A DNA stretch of 63,479 nt, from assembly GCA_002400495.2 (NCBI GenBank), contig NVQL02000056.1:1-63479 (forward strand), written 5' to 3'. Shown here piece by piece: positions 45,520 through 54,687 of the stretch. The stretch comes from Alphaproteobacteria bacterium (GTDB lineage: Bacteria > Pseudomonadota > Alphaproteobacteria > Rhizobiales > OSC116). The position numbers and the translations under genes are program-made. The first letter of the stretch is position 1, and every line of letters begins with the position of its first letter. Below the pieces are notes generated by a model, which had not been told where the DNA came from, searched no databases, and was given only the letters and a program-made list of their open reading frames with translations.

Positions 45520-47373
45520 ATGAATATGCCCCTCGATAAGATGCGCAACCTAGCCATCATTGCCCATGTTGACCATGGCAAAACCACATTGGTCGACGAA
45601 CTGCTTAAACAATCTGGCACCTTCCGCGAAAACCAAGCTGTCGAAGAACGCGCTATGGATAGCAACGACCTAGAACGTGAACGCGGCATCACAATTTTAG
45701 CAAAATGTACCTCTATCGATTATGATAATAATGGCGAAACGCATCGTCTTAACATCATTGACACCCCAGGCCATGCCGATTTTGGCGGCGAAGTAGAGCG
45801 TATCCTATCTATGGTAGACGGCGTTGTATTGCTGGTAGATGCGGCCGAAGGCCCGATGCCACAAACCAAATTTGTAACGTCAAAAGCCCTAAAGCTTGGC
45901 CTTAAACCCATTGTGGTTATCAATAAAGCCGATCGTTCCGACGCCCGTGTGCTCGAAGTGTATGACGAAGTGTTTGGCCTATTTGTAGATCTTGATGCCA
46001 ATGACGAGCAATTAGATTTCCCAGTTATCCTAGCCTCTGGCCGTAACGGCTGGGCTGTTGATGATCTAGAAGCCGACGCCAGCAAACAAACAGGCGACCT
46101 TGGCCCACTGTTCAAACGCATCATCGAATATTTCCCATGCCCAACCATTGTTGAAGACCGCCCAGAGTTTTCAATGTTAGTAACCGCCATTGAAGCCAAT
46201 CCATTCTTGGGTCGTATCCTCACTGGCCGTATTGAAACTGGCACAGTTAAAGTCAACCAAAACATCCATGCAATGTCTGCCGATGGCAAAATTATCGAAC
46301 GTGGCCGTGTGTCTAAAATCTTGGCCTATCGTGGCCTAGAGCGTGTGCCGTTAGAAGAAGCCCATGCTGGCGACATCATCGCCATTTCTGGCCTGTCTAA
46401 AACCACCGTGGCCGACACCATTTCAGATCCAGCCATCACCGAAGCTTTGGTGGCTCTGCCTGTTGATCCACCAACCTTATCGGTTACTTTCTCTATCAAC
46501 GATTCACCTTTGGCGGGTCGTGATGGTAAAAAAGTACAATCCCGTATCATTCGTGAGCGTCTATTTGCCGAAATGGAAGGCAATGTAGCGATTAAAATTA
46601 CCGATTCTGAGCAAAAAGACGGCTTTATTGTGGCTGGCCGTGGCGAATTACAATTGGGCATCTTAATTGAAACCATGCGTCGCGAAGGTTTTGAGCTTTC
46701 AGTCTCACGCCCTAAAGTCATCATGCAAAAAGGTGAAAATGGCGAACGCCTTGAGCCAATTGAAGAAGTGGTGATTGACGTTGACGAAGAATATTCAGGC
46801 TCGGTGATCGAAAAACTTTCACTTCGCAAGGGTGAGTTGGTTGACATGCGCCAAGGCGCTGGCGGCAAAACCCGCATCATCATGAAAGTGCCAGCTCGTG
46901 GCCTTATTGGTTATCATGGCCAATTTCTAACTGACACCCGCGGCACAGGCGTTATGAACCGTGTATTCGATAGCTTTGCACCGCATAAAGGTGAAATTGA
47001 AGGCCGCCGTAATGGTGTGCTTATTTCTAACGGCAATGGCGACACAGTGCCTTTCGCGCTCTTCAACTTAGAAGCCCGCGGCATTATGTTCATCACCAAT
47101 GGCGTTAAAGTTTACGAAGGCATGATCATCGGCGAACATAACCGCTCTAATGACCTTGTTGTAAACTGCCTACGTGCCAAACAGCTAACCAATATGCGTG
47201 CCTCTGGTAAAGACGAAGCTGTAAAGCTGACCACACCAAGAGCCATGAGCCTAGAAGAAGCCATTTCATACATCGAAACCGATGAATTGGTTGAAGTGAC
47301 ACCAAACCACATTCGTTTGCGTAAAATTCATCTCAACCCAACCGACAGAAAACGTGCACCAAAAGACGAATAG
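45520..47373 (+). CDS. typA: Translational GTPase TypA/BipA
   Basis: Ribosome-binding GTPase active under stress and in 50S assembly. The 617-aa product has the G motifs [29 protein letters not shown] and NKADR, followed by EF-Tu-like, EF-G-III/V-type and C-terminal TypA domains. The start at 45520 could instead be the ATG at 45526, since the family usually starts close to the RNLAIIAH segment. A terminator follows. Confidence 0.96.
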   Translation: MNMPLDKMRNLAIIAHVDHGKTTLVDELLKQSGTFRENQAVEERAMDSNDLERERGITILAKCTSIDYDNNGETHRLNIIDTPGHADFGGEVERILSMVDGVVLLVDAAEGPMPQTKFVTSKALKLGLKPIVVINKADRSDARVLEVYDEVFGLFVDLDANDEQLDFPVILASGRNGWAVDDLEADASKQTGDLGPLFKRIIEYFPCPTIVEDRPEFSMLVTAIEANPFLGRILTGRIETGTVKVNQNIHAMSADGKIIERGRVSKILAYRGLERVPLEEAHAGDIIAISGLSKTTVADTISDPAITEALVALPVDPPTLSVTFSINDSPLAGRDGKKVQSRIIRERLFAEMEGNVAIKITDSEQKDGFIVAGRGELQLGILIETMRREGFELSVSRPKVIMQKGENGERLEPIEEVVIDVDEEYSGSVIEKLSLRKGELVDMRQGAGGKTRIIMKVPARGLIGYHGQFLTDTRGTGVMNRVFDSFAPHKGEIEGRRNGVLISNGNGDTVPFALFNLEARGIMFITNGVKVYEGMIIGEHNRSNDLVVNCLRAKQLTNMRASGKDEAVKLTTPRAMSLEEAISYIETDELVEVTPNHIRLRKIHLNPTDRKRAPKDE

Positions 47374-47396
47374 TCGCATTTAACAATATATTTCTA

Positions 47397-47432
47397 AGGC
47401 CAGTTAGTTATAATGACTCACTGGCTTTTTTT
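47397..47432 (+). terminator. Terminator of typA
   Basis: The stem GCCAGT / ACTGGC with a 15-nt loop, partly self-paired, is followed by seven T. It lies 24 nt past the typA stop. Confidence 0.82.
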
Positions 47433-47452
47433 ATGACTTCGAGGAAAAAAAC

Positions 47453-48280
47453 ATGTTACCCAATGCACCCCTAGCCGAACTCGAAGATTTTGCCCGCTTT
47501 GCCCATATGTTGGCTGATGCTGCCGATGCCATCACCTTACCAATGTTTCGCAAACCTGTGGCCATCGACAATAAAGAGGCCGATCAAGGCACATTTGATC
47601 CCGTCACTTTGGCCGATCAAAATGCCGAAAAAGCCATAAGAGCCTTAATTGAAGAACATTTCCCCAGCCACGGCATATTGGGCGAAGAATTTGGCCAGAA
47701 AAAAACCGACAGCCCCTATGAGTGGATTTTAGACCCAATCGATGGCACAAGATCATTTATATCAGGCGTTCCCATGTGGGGCACACTCATCGGCCTCACC
47801 TTTGAAGGCAAAGCCGTATTCGGCCTCAACAGCCAACCACATATAGGTGAGCGCTTCTGGGGTTATGGCCGTGCCTGTCTCTATCAAGGCCCGCGTGAAA
47901 CCTACGGCCAACTCACCACCAGCAAACAGACCGACATTACGCAGGCTCTTGCAGGCAGCACCGCGCCCGAAATGTTTAAAACCCCAAGCGACATTGCCAA
48001 CTTTGAGCGCATCAAAGACAATGTGCGCCTGATGCGCTATGGTTGCGATTGCTATTTCTACTGCTTGCTCGCCGCAGGAACATTAGATCTGGTATTTGAG
48101 ACCGATTTAAATGCCTATGACATTGCCGCCCTCGTGCCCATCATCGAAGGCGCTGGCGGTGTGGTAACGAATTGGGCCGGTGAGCCGATTATATTTGATG
48201 AAAATCTGGGCAAAACCACCGTGTTAGCCACAGCCAATAAAACCCTTCACGAAAAAGCGCTTTCGCTGCTATCCGTTTGA
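47453..48280 (+). CDS. hisN: Inositol monophosphatase-family protein, likely histidinol-phosphatase HisN
   Basis: Mg2+-dependent phosphatase of 275 aa. It has the GEEFG motif, the metal site DPIDGTRSFISG, and the YDIAALVPIIEGAGG block. Length and motifs fit the alphaproteobacterial HisN, which dephosphorylates histidinol-phosphate, but inositol-1-phosphatase activity cannot be excluded. Its 3' end overlaps the convergent lipase gene by 34 nt. Confidence 0.84.
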   Translation: MLPNAPLAELEDFARFAHMLADAADAITLPMFRKPVAIDNKEADQGTFDPVTLADQNAEKAIRALIEEHFPSHGILGEEFGQKKTDSPYEWILDPIDGTRSFISGVPMWGTLIGLTFEGKAVFGLNSQPHIGERFWGYGRACLYQGPRETYGQLTTSKQTDITQALAGSTAPEMFKTPSDIANFERIKDNVRLMRYGCDCYFYCLLAAGTLDLVFETDLNAYDIAALVPIIEGAGGVVTNWAGEPIIFDENLGKTTVLATANKTLHEKALSLLSV

Positions 48281-49254
48281 TTTGCATCATAAGTACCTGG
48301 TAAGAACGCATCAATTGCTGCCCAAGTCTGCGCCACAATTTTATCATTCTCCATCAATAATTCATGCCGCCCACCATCAATCTTAACCAATCCCGCACCC
48401 GAAATTTGACCGATTATATTCTGCATCGCCTGCTGCGAAACCAAATAATCTTCAGTGCCCATAATTGCCAAAATTGGGGTTTTCACCTTGGCCACAAACC
48501 CGCGTTTTTTAATTTTCGCAATGCTATCAAATGCCGCATTTAACCAACCAAATGTCGGCGCGCCTAACGCCAAATTCAAATTGGCTTTAATGATATTCTG
48601 CTCACGTTTCATCCGCCCTCTGTCAGATGAAATTAAATTATCAGGATCAAACATTTTCAACTCTTTCGGCCCACCTTCTAAAAAAGTCGCCTTTAATTCC
48701 CCCATGCCAAACCAGGTTAGAAATTTAGAGAAAATCCGAATGATCAATTCTTTCTTATCACCAATGTCAAATTTATAAAATGGCGAGATTAACACCATGC
48801 GCTCAAACATATTCACCGCGCTTGGCAACGCCACATATTGAGTTAAAATATTCGCCCCAGTTGAATGTGCCAATGCAAAATAAGGCGCAGGGCAATCCGC
48901 CAACGCCACTTTTTTCATCAACACTTCCACATCTTTTACATAATTTTCAAACGATTTCACATGGCCTTTATGGCGGTTTTTGGTCAGCCGATCCGAAAGC
49001 CCCTGCCCGCGCCAATCCATAATCGTCACGCAAAATCCGCGCAATTGTAGTTTTTTAATGGTTTCAAAATATTTTTCAATCGGCTCACTACGCCCACCAA
49101 ACAAACAGACTGTGCCGTGGCACACTCCATCTTTAACGGGCTTAAACACCCCATAACGAATACTCAAACCATCATAGCTTTCAAAGCTACCAACCGTAGA
49201 ATCTTTGGGGATTTCATTGCCATTAATTTCAGTAAATTCAAGCGATAAGCTCAT
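48247..49254 (-). CDS. Alpha/beta hydrolase, monoacylglycerol lipase/lysophospholipase-like
   Basis: A 335-aa hydrolase of the PldB/MGL type. The nucleophile elbow reads AHSTG (Ala instead of the usual first Gly). The oxyanion region MDWRGQGLSDR, an acidic residue in MGTEDYLV and the His in DGGRHELLME complete the triad. The likely role is hydrolysis of monoacylglycerols or lysophospholipids. There is no signal peptide. Two direct repeats lie upstream at 49328-49361. Confidence 0.84.
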   Translation of the reverse strand: MSLSLEFTEINGNEIPKDSTVGSFESYDGLSIRYGVFKPVKDGVCHGTVCLFGGRSEPIEKYFETIKKLQLRGFCVTIMDWRGQGLSDRLTKNRHKGHVKSFENYVKDVEVLMKKVALADCPAPYFALAHSTGANILTQYVALPSAVNMFERMVLISPFYKFDIGDKKELIIRIFSKFLTWFGMGELKATFLEGGPKELKMFDPDNLISSDRGRMKREQNIIKANLNLALGAPTFGWLNAAFDSIAKIKKRGFVAKVKTPILAIMGTEDYLVSQQAMQNIIGQISGAGLVKIDGGRHELLMENDKIVAQTWAAIDAFLPGTYDANQTDSSESAFS

Positions 49255-49327
49255 AAAAGAAAGTCCAAATATATATATTAATCTTCACAATATCGCAGGC
49301 CATATTATTTTTCAATCAAACAATTTT

Positions 49328-49361
49328 GATGATTTAGACATAATTCCGATGATTTAGACAT
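49328..49361. repeat. Direct repeat GATGATTTAGACAT, two copies
   Basis: The 14-nt unit occurs at 49328-49341 and 49348-49361, exactly 20 bp (about two helical turns) apart, between the LOG gene end and the lipase gene start. It is a candidate tandem regulator site for the lipase gene. Confidence 0.5.
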
Positions 49362-49371
49362 GGCTTCAAAC

Positions 49372-49947
49372 TTACATGGGGGTTTTGCCAGTCCATTTGG
49401 GTGCAGGTGCATTATAATCTTTAATCTCATTCAAAATTACCTGTGGATCGTCCGAATATATAAGCATATCGGCATAATCAGCAGCCACAAAGCCTTGTTC
49501 CACCATAGAGGCAACAAATATTTTAAACGGATCATAATAATTTAAAATATTCAAAAACGCACAAGGTTTCTGATGCACACCCAATTGCGCCCATGTCCAT
49601 TGTTCAGTAATCTCTTCTATAGTGCCCGCCCCACCTGGCATGGCAATAAATCCATCCGATAGATCGGCCATTTTAAGCTTACGCTCATGCATATCCGCCA
49701 CCACAATCAGTTCGCTCAGCCCCGTATGCGCAATCTCACGGTCAACCAAATGCTGCGGCATCACGCCGATCACCTTGCCACCAGCACCAAGCACCGCATC
49801 AGCAATACCGCCCATCAGCCCCACATGCCCACCGCCATAAACCAGCTCAATGCCCTGCTGCGCCAACAACCGCCCCAAGGCCTGCGCCGCCTTTAAAAAT
49901 TCGTCCGACTTGCCAACACTAGAGCCACAAAAAACCGCTAATCTCAT
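49372..49947 (-). CDS. LOG-family (TIGR00730) nucleoside-monophosphate phosphoribohydrolase-like protein
   Basis: A 191-aa Rossmann-fold protein with the LOG signature GSSVG at the N-terminus and PGGAGTIEEITE near residue 110. LOG proteins release bases from nucleoside 5'-monophosphates (cytokinin-activating type in plants and some bacteria). The physiological substrate here is unknown. Confidence 0.9.
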   Translation of the reverse strand: MRLAVFCGSSVGKSDEFLKAAQALGRLLAQQGIELVYGGGHVGLMGGIADAVLGAGGKVIGVMPQHLVDREIAHTGLSELIVVADMHERKLKMADLSDGFIAMPGGAGTIEEITEQWTWAQLGVHQKPCAFLNILNYYDPFKIFVASMVEQGFVAADYADMLIYSDDPQVILNEIKDYNAPAPKWTGKTPM

Positions 49948-50001
49948 CTGATTCCCCTTACCTGTTTATCGATATTGAATATGATTATAATCGATTTGCC
50001 A

Positions 50002-50031
50002 ACAAAAAAGAGCATTCAATAAATTGAATGC
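50002..50031 (-). terminator. Terminator of the PepSY-like gene
   Basis: On the minus strand the perfect stem GCATTCAAT / ATTGAATGC is followed by TCTTTTTTG. The hairpin lies about 130 nt past the gene end, with an inverted repeat TAAGAGGC / GCCTCTTA between. Confidence 0.65.
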
Positions 50032-50162
50032 CCTTCTTAAATAAGAGGCTGTGGTATAGGAGATTAAAAAAAAGTTCCTGCCTCTTAATTCTGATATAAT
50101 GGCTCAAACCTGAACCTGAGATGAATGATTAGACACGCAATATCAAAGTCTATGTCTCCGTT

Positions 50163-50657
50163 TTAACGACGCTGGTTCCACGCCAATACGCGTTTCCCTG
50201 TAATCTGGCCATTGCGTCTATCAACCTTCACCCAAACCGTATGGCCTTTTGGCGAGATAGCTCTGGCTGTGTAATATCTACCGCTCCTTTGAATGCGCTT
50301 CACATGGCGGTAACCCAATTTACGCAAATGCTGCACCAACCGCTTCTTATTGTTTAACTGCGCGTATTGTTTGTATTTTTTCTTATGCTTGTTAACCTGT
50401 TTATGGTGATCATGGTTACCTTGCACCCAAAATTGCATGCCATTAGCACCAATTTGATAATGACCGCCCCCATGGCCATGGCCTTGCTGAAATACCTGGT
50501 TAAAAATCTGATCAAAACCATTTCCATGTGATTGGTTATGACCACCCACATTGATCGAAAATGAAAAATTTACCCGCCCTTCAGCTTTGGCATTTGTTGC
50601 AAATATCAATGCCAAAATAATAAATACCGCTTTGGTTATGTGTCTTGTCTGTGTCAC
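50163..50657 (-). CDS. Secreted His-rich protein with C-terminal PepSY-like domain
   Basis: A 164-aa exported protein. The signal peptide ends near NAKA (about residue 25). The middle (about 37-90) is rich in Gly, His, Gln and Asn (GHNQSHGNG, GHGHGGGHY, HDHHKQ), a likely metal-binding stretch. The C-terminal 60 residues follow a PepSY-like pattern: LRKLGYRHVKRIQRSG then VWVKVDRRNGQITG. The function is unknown; metal handling in the periplasm is an inference from the His content. Confidence 0.7.
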   Translation of the reverse strand: MTQTRHITKAVFIILALIFATNAKAEGRVNFSFSINVGGHNQSHGNGFDQIFNQVFQQGHGHGGGHYQIGANGMQFWVQGNHDHHKQVNKHKKKYKQYAQLNNKKRLVQHLRKLGYRHVKRIQRSGRYYTARAISPKGHTVWVKVDRRNGQITGKRVLAWNQRR

Positions 50658-50857
50658 ATCAATCTCCCTTTTGGGTTAAAGTTAGCTGTCATTGCGTTGC
50701 TCTTAACCCCTTTATAAAACTCTCAACCTGAACCTAATCTGATGGCCTCGTTCATATTGCGTTCATCATGTGAATAACTATTTTTGCGCCCCAAACCTTG
50801 TAAAGCCAAACACAGTTCATATATCTAGATTGTAATTGACACTACATATTGAACAAC

Positions 50858-50908
50858 AAGCCATGCCAAATGGGTGGCTTAAATAATCTTGCTAATAAGG
50901 AGAAAAAT
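50858..50908 (+). promoter_or_regulatory. ROSE-type RNA thermometer in the ibpA 5' untranslated region
   Basis: The segment just before the Hsp20 start can fold into two hairpins. The first (50858-50880) has AAGCCA paired with TGGCTT. The second (50888-50902) pairs CTTGCT with AGGAG across an AATA loop, leaving one G bulged. This is the classic ROSE UYGCU anti-Shine-Dalgarno arrangement, which hides the ribosome site at low temperature and opens on heat. A possible heat-shock promoter (CTTG at 50797 and a TATAT-like box near 50820) lies upstream, with weak support. Confidence 0.78.
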
Positions 50909-51364
50909 ATGCGTCATTTTGATTTTACACCGCTGTATAAAACCACTGTTGGTTTTGACCGCCTCGCCTCTTTGTTTGACGAGCTATCGGTCAACGAAAG
51001 TAACAGCCCCACCTACCCGCCTTATAATATCGAACGCATTAATGACGATGAATATCGCATTTCAATGGCCGTTGCAGGCTTTACTGATGATGAGTTGAAT
51101 ATTGAAATTGAAGGCAATGCATTGAGCATTTCTGGCCAAAAGGTAGCAAAAGATGAAGAAATCGAATATCTCCACCGTGGCATTGCCACGAGAAATTTTG
51201 AGCGTAAATTTGAGCTTGATGACTATGTCGTTGTTAGTGGCGCTGGTCTGGAAAATGGGCTTCTTCACATTGCTTTAAAGCGTGAAGTGCCAGAAGCCAA
51301 AAAACCCCGCTCTATTCCTATCAAGGTACAGGATAAAAAAGACGAAAAACTTATCACCGCCTAG
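50909..51364 (+). CDS. ibpA: Small heat-shock protein Hsp20/IbpA type
   Basis: A 151-aa holdase chaperone that binds unfolding proteins. The ATG at 50909, with AAGGAG at 50897-50902, is chosen over a longer frame. The N-terminus MRHFDFTPLYKTTVGFDRL is the alphaproteobacterial class A form. The alpha-crystallin domain (about 33-125) has the PPYNIER entry, GLENGLLHIAL (GxLxxxL-like) and a C-terminal IPI tail motif (SIPIKV). Regulation by the upstream ROSE element fits the family. Confidence 0.93.
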   Translation: MRHFDFTPLYKTTVGFDRLASLFDELSVNESNSPTYPPYNIERINDDEYRISMAVAGFTDDELNIEIEGNALSISGQKVAKDEEIEYLHRGIATRNFERKFELDDYVVVSGAGLENGLLHIALKREVPEAKKPRSIPIKVQDKKDEKLITA

Positions 51365-51427
51365 ATAAACCAAGTTAAGTTAATCTCCTCAGCCCTTTTC
51401 CTCCCTCTTTAGGGGCTGAGAGCCTAA

Positions 51428-51460
51428 GGCCGCGCTGGCCATGCCGCGCGGCCTTTTTTT
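51428..51460 (+). terminator. Terminator of ibpA
   Basis: A perfect 8-bp stem GGCCGCGC / GCGCGGCC with a 10-nt loop and seven T. The T run meets the stop codon of the convergent S9 peptidase gene. Confidence 0.92.
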
Positions 51461-53402
51461 ACATTAAATCTTGATAAAATTGCAGCTCTTCTTTTAACGA
51501 GGTGATGTTATTCTCAGCCTTTTTAAACCCATGCCCCTCACCTTCAAAATTTATCAATTTAGTGCGCACATTCTTGGCCTTCAAAACATCATACATCGCC
51601 TTACTTTGCTCAGGCGGCACAACTTTATCATCCAAACCCTGCAAAAATAAAGTAGGGCTTCTATAATCATCCAACATTGATAATGGCGAGCGACTCAAGA
51701 AAAATGCTTCGGCCTCATCGGCAGTTGCCCCCTCAGGCAACCCCACCAATTCATCCATATATTTCAGCTCAAATTTATGCGTGGCCTTAGCCAACCCGCC
51801 CAAATCTGCCACGCCAAAATAGCTAGTGCCCGCCAGAAAATCATTAGTTGTGGCTAACGCCATCAACACCGTAAAACCACCCGCACTACCGCCCGTAATA
51901 AACGCTTGCGCCTTGTTCACTTTACCCTCATCGCTCAAATGCGCAATCGCCGCCACCGCATCTTCAACATCAGTAATGCCCCAATTACAATCCAATTTCT
52001 GCACATACTCGCGGCCATAGCCAAAACTACCGCGATAATCCAAATCAACCAGCCCAAAACCACGGCTCGTCCAATAATGATATTTCAAATTAAACCCACG
52101 CCCCGCCAAACTAGTCGGCCCACCATGCGCCTTCACAATCACTGGCGGCAATTCACCATTTTCGGCTTTATATGTTCCACTCATCGGCGGATAATATATC
52201 GCCCAAGCAGTATCATCATCACCAACCGCATATTGAAATACCTGCCCAACAGAAATATCTGCTTCAGCCAATCCCTCATCGCTACTTCTGCGCAAGACCT
52301 CATACTCACCTGTATCAACATTCAACCGCACCAACATTTCCGCATCTTGATCAGTCGTCGCAAACATCACAATTTCATTACCAAAAGCCGTAATTTTATT
52401 CATGTCTTTAAAATCAGTTTCTATATACCGCACTTGCTTAGACCATGGCTCAACCACCACCAGCTTAAACACCCCCTGCTCAATAATCCGCATCACAATC
52501 AAGCCATTGTCCAGCACATCATATGAGCGCATGCCAAACACCCAGTTCGGATGCCCACATTCAGCCTCTATCGGCCATAGATTATCCGCAACCCCGCGCC
52601 GTACATCATATAGGTTACCAATCCCCGTGCCATCACCAATATAATAAAACGCACCCTTGTGATCGCCACCATCAGTATGCCATATCGGCGCAAATACCGC
52701 TTCATTTCCGCCGCCCGCAAGCCGTTCAGCATTCTCAATGCCATTGTCATTAATATCAGCCATAAAAACTTCAGCACATTGCCATGGCATATGCGGTAAA
52801 TCCCACGCCGTATAAATAATCTTACTACGGCACGGGCTAATGCGCGGATAAGCATAAAAATCACGTCCTCCATGGGGCTTACTCTGCGCAATCACCTCAA
52901 TTTCAGCCACCGCATCAGCGTTCAAACTCACCCGTATCAACAAATTCTCAGGCATATTGGCCACACCATTAGGATCATGATATTCCGCCACCGCCACAAC
53001 ATAATCCTCAACCACCTGAATATCCGCAAACCGCATATCAGCCATTTGAGTCAACCTCACTGGTTGAGCGCCTCCAGCCAAATCCACCTTATATAGGTCT
53101 TGATCCTTAGCATTCACAAATACCAAAACATCATCACCAAGCCCAAATTCACCACCACCATATTCATGCACCCGCGACGCGGCACTATAAGGCGCAGCAA
53201 TTATATCTTGCACATCACCATTTGCACTACGCTTCACAATCACCGAGCGCCCCGCTTCATCTGGCCGCGACTCGCTCCAATAAACATCACCATTCAATGT
53301 CTCTAATCCGCTAAACCGCAAGGCTTTACCCGCCACTTTTTCAGCACTTAAATTAGATGCCCAAAAGCCATATTTTTCTATTTGTTTCGAAGATGCAGAC
53401 AT
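51459..53402 (-). CDS. S9-family serine peptidase (prolyl oligopeptidase/acylaminoacyl-peptidase-like)
   Basis: A 647-aa cytoplasmic peptidase. An N-terminal beta-propeller (about 1-385) precedes an alpha/beta hydrolase domain with nucleophile motif GGSAGG, an Asp in QGLDDKVVP and the His in GEGHGF near the C-terminus. The ATG at 53402 has AAGGGAG upstream; the longer frame adds eight residues. It probably cleaves oligopeptides. Confidence 0.92.
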   Translation of the reverse strand: MSASSKQIEKYGFWASNLSAEKVAGKALRFSGLETLNGDVYWSESRPDEAGRSVIVKRSANGDVQDIIAAPYSAASRVHEYGGGEFGLGDDVLVFVNAKDQDLYKVDLAGGAQPVRLTQMADMRFADIQVVEDYVVAVAEYHDPNGVANMPENLLIRVSLNADAVAEIEVIAQSKPHGGRDFYAYPRISPCRSKIIYTAWDLPHMPWQCAEVFMADINDNGIENAERLAGGGNEAVFAPIWHTDGGDHKGAFYYIGDGTGIGNLYDVRRGVADNLWPIEAECGHPNWVFGMRSYDVLDNGLIVMRIIEQGVFKLVVVEPWSKQVRYIETDFKDMNKITAFGNEIVMFATTDQDAEMLVRLNVDTGEYEVLRRSSDEGLAEADISVGQVFQYAVGDDDTAWAIYYPPMSGTYKAENGELPPVIVKAHGGPTSLAGRGFNLKYHYWTSRGFGLVDLDYRGSFGYGREYVQKLDCNWGITDVEDAVAAIAHLSDEGKVNKAQAFITGGSAGGFTVLMALATTNDFLAGTSYFGVADLGGLAKATHKFELKYMDELVGLPEGATADEAEAFFLSRSPLSMLDDYRSPTLFLQGLDDKVVPPEQSKAMYDVLKAKNVRTKLINFEGEGHGFKKAENNITSLKEELQFYQDLM

Positions 53403-53460
53403 TAAAAAACTCCCTTGATTGCTCAACGGAGTTTAGTCATTTTTTTATCAATGAAAAGAT

Positions 53461-53898
53461 TTACTTGTTGCCAAATTGCTTTTTCACAAAATAATCGAGC
53501 GACAACATGCACGGGCCGTATTTTATCACATAAAGGCAACAAATCGCCCACATACCATGCAAAATATATTCTTCGGGGAATACAAAAATCTCAATCACCA
53601 ACGTCATGCCCAATATGCCCAAGGCACTGAACCGAGAGGCAAAACCAACAATCAAACAAAAGCCAAATATCACTTCGCCATAGCCGCTTAGATAAGCGCC
53701 CACAACAGGTGGCAACGGCACTTCAGTAAATATATTCTCAAACAGGCTAATCGCATTGTCCCAATCTTTAAATTTTAGCAAGCCAGATTTCAAAAATATC
53801 GAGCCCATAATCAACCGCGCCATCAGCGCCAATATCATATGCGGAAATTTCGATAATATCCCAATTGCCCCATTCACCAATTTCACTAAACCGTCCAT
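53461..53898 (-). CDS. DoxX-family membrane protein (bufferin operon, BufD position)
   Basis: A 145-aa integral membrane protein with about four hydrophobic helices and the DoxX-like GSIFLKSGLLKFKDW segment. DoxX proteins are redox- or metal-linked membrane partners. It lies 21 nt after the DUF2063 gene and ends the four-gene bufferin operon, matching the BufA1-B-C-D order known for Caulobacter. The role in the system is not defined. Confidence 0.85.
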   Translation of the reverse strand: MDGLVKLVNGAIGILSKFPHMILALMARLIMGSIFLKSGLLKFKDWDNAISLFENIFTEVPLPPVVGAYLSGYGEVIFGFCLIVGFASRFSALGILGMTLVIEIFVFPEEYILHGMWAICCLYVIKYGPCMLSLDYFVKKQFGNK

Positions 53899-53919
53899 GT
53901 TATTTTCCTCTTCGTTGCT

Positions 53920-54687
53920 CTAATTTTTAACGCTTAAGCCTGTCACCAAACCCATAGCGAATAATTGCCCAAAACTATAACTCAAATCAAATTCTTCATT
54001 TTTTTCCGCCGCCGCACCATAAGCTTCTCCCAATGTTTGACCATTCATAATTTGCCTAAAAAACACACAGGCGTCTTCATTTAAACTTGCCAACATCACA
54101 TTAACTTGCGGGCGGCAAATCACCACATTTTCACTGGTTTCTAAATTAATTTGGCCCATATCACCACTCTCATGGCCTTGCCAAATCGAATATATCGGCC
54201 AGCCCGATTTTAAAATCGAAGCCGATGGATGAATCTCAAACACTAAATTCATCTGATCTTCTGGTGAAAATTTTTGCACCGCAGTAATGTCAATCGATTG
54301 TTTTTCTTCCGCATGATAGGCCGCTCGCCAATGGTTCTCCAACCGCGCAACATCCGATAAATAAGGCAAGCTCGCGCCCGATGGATATTCAGCAATAAAC
54401 GCTGGAAATTCCACCCCATATTTAAACAACATCGGTATAACAGGCGGGTTATCACTAATATATGCCACCGCCAAACCACTAAAAAAATCATCCCCAACCA
54501 ACGCCGATACAATCGGGAAATTAGCCTTAAGCGCATCAACCAAACTGGCCATCACATTGTTACGATAAACATCAAAACGCCGCCCAATATTCGGCGCTTT
54601 CACCGCAATCAGGCCTTCTGGCACTTCGTGCTGAGGTTTTAACAACGCCTCGGTAAATTTCTGGTGCAATATAGCAAAGTCTTCCAT
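53920..54687 (-). CDS. bufC: DUF2063 (BufC/HvfC-like) partner protein of the bufferin maturase
   Basis: A 255-aa protein of the DUF2063 family. The N-terminal helical domain has FDVYRNNVMASLVDALKANFP (about 34-54) and the GDDFFSGLAVAYI segment; a C-terminal domain follows. In bufferin clusters it helps the MNIO enzyme recognise the precursor leader. Its ATG shares a base with the stop of the DUF692 gene (TAATG), so the two are coupled. Confidence 0.9.
   Translation of the reverse strand: MEDFAILHQKFTEALLKPQHEVPEGLIAVKAPNIGRRFDVYRNNVMASLVDALKANFPIVSALVGDDFFSGLAVAYISDNPPVIPMLFKYGVEFPAFIAEYPSGASLPYLSDVARLENHWRAAYHAEEKQSIDITAVQKFSPEDQMNLVFEIHPSASILKSGWPIYSIWQGHESGDMGQINLETSENVVICRPQVNVMLASLNEDACVFFRQIMNGQTLGEAYGAAAEKNEEFDLSYSFGQLFAMGLVTGLSVKN

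Noticed and set aside
51826..53306. Multiple plus-strand frames opposite the S9 peptidase
   Set aside because: All lie inside the intact peptidase gene, which has catalytic motifs; the products look like random translated antisense.
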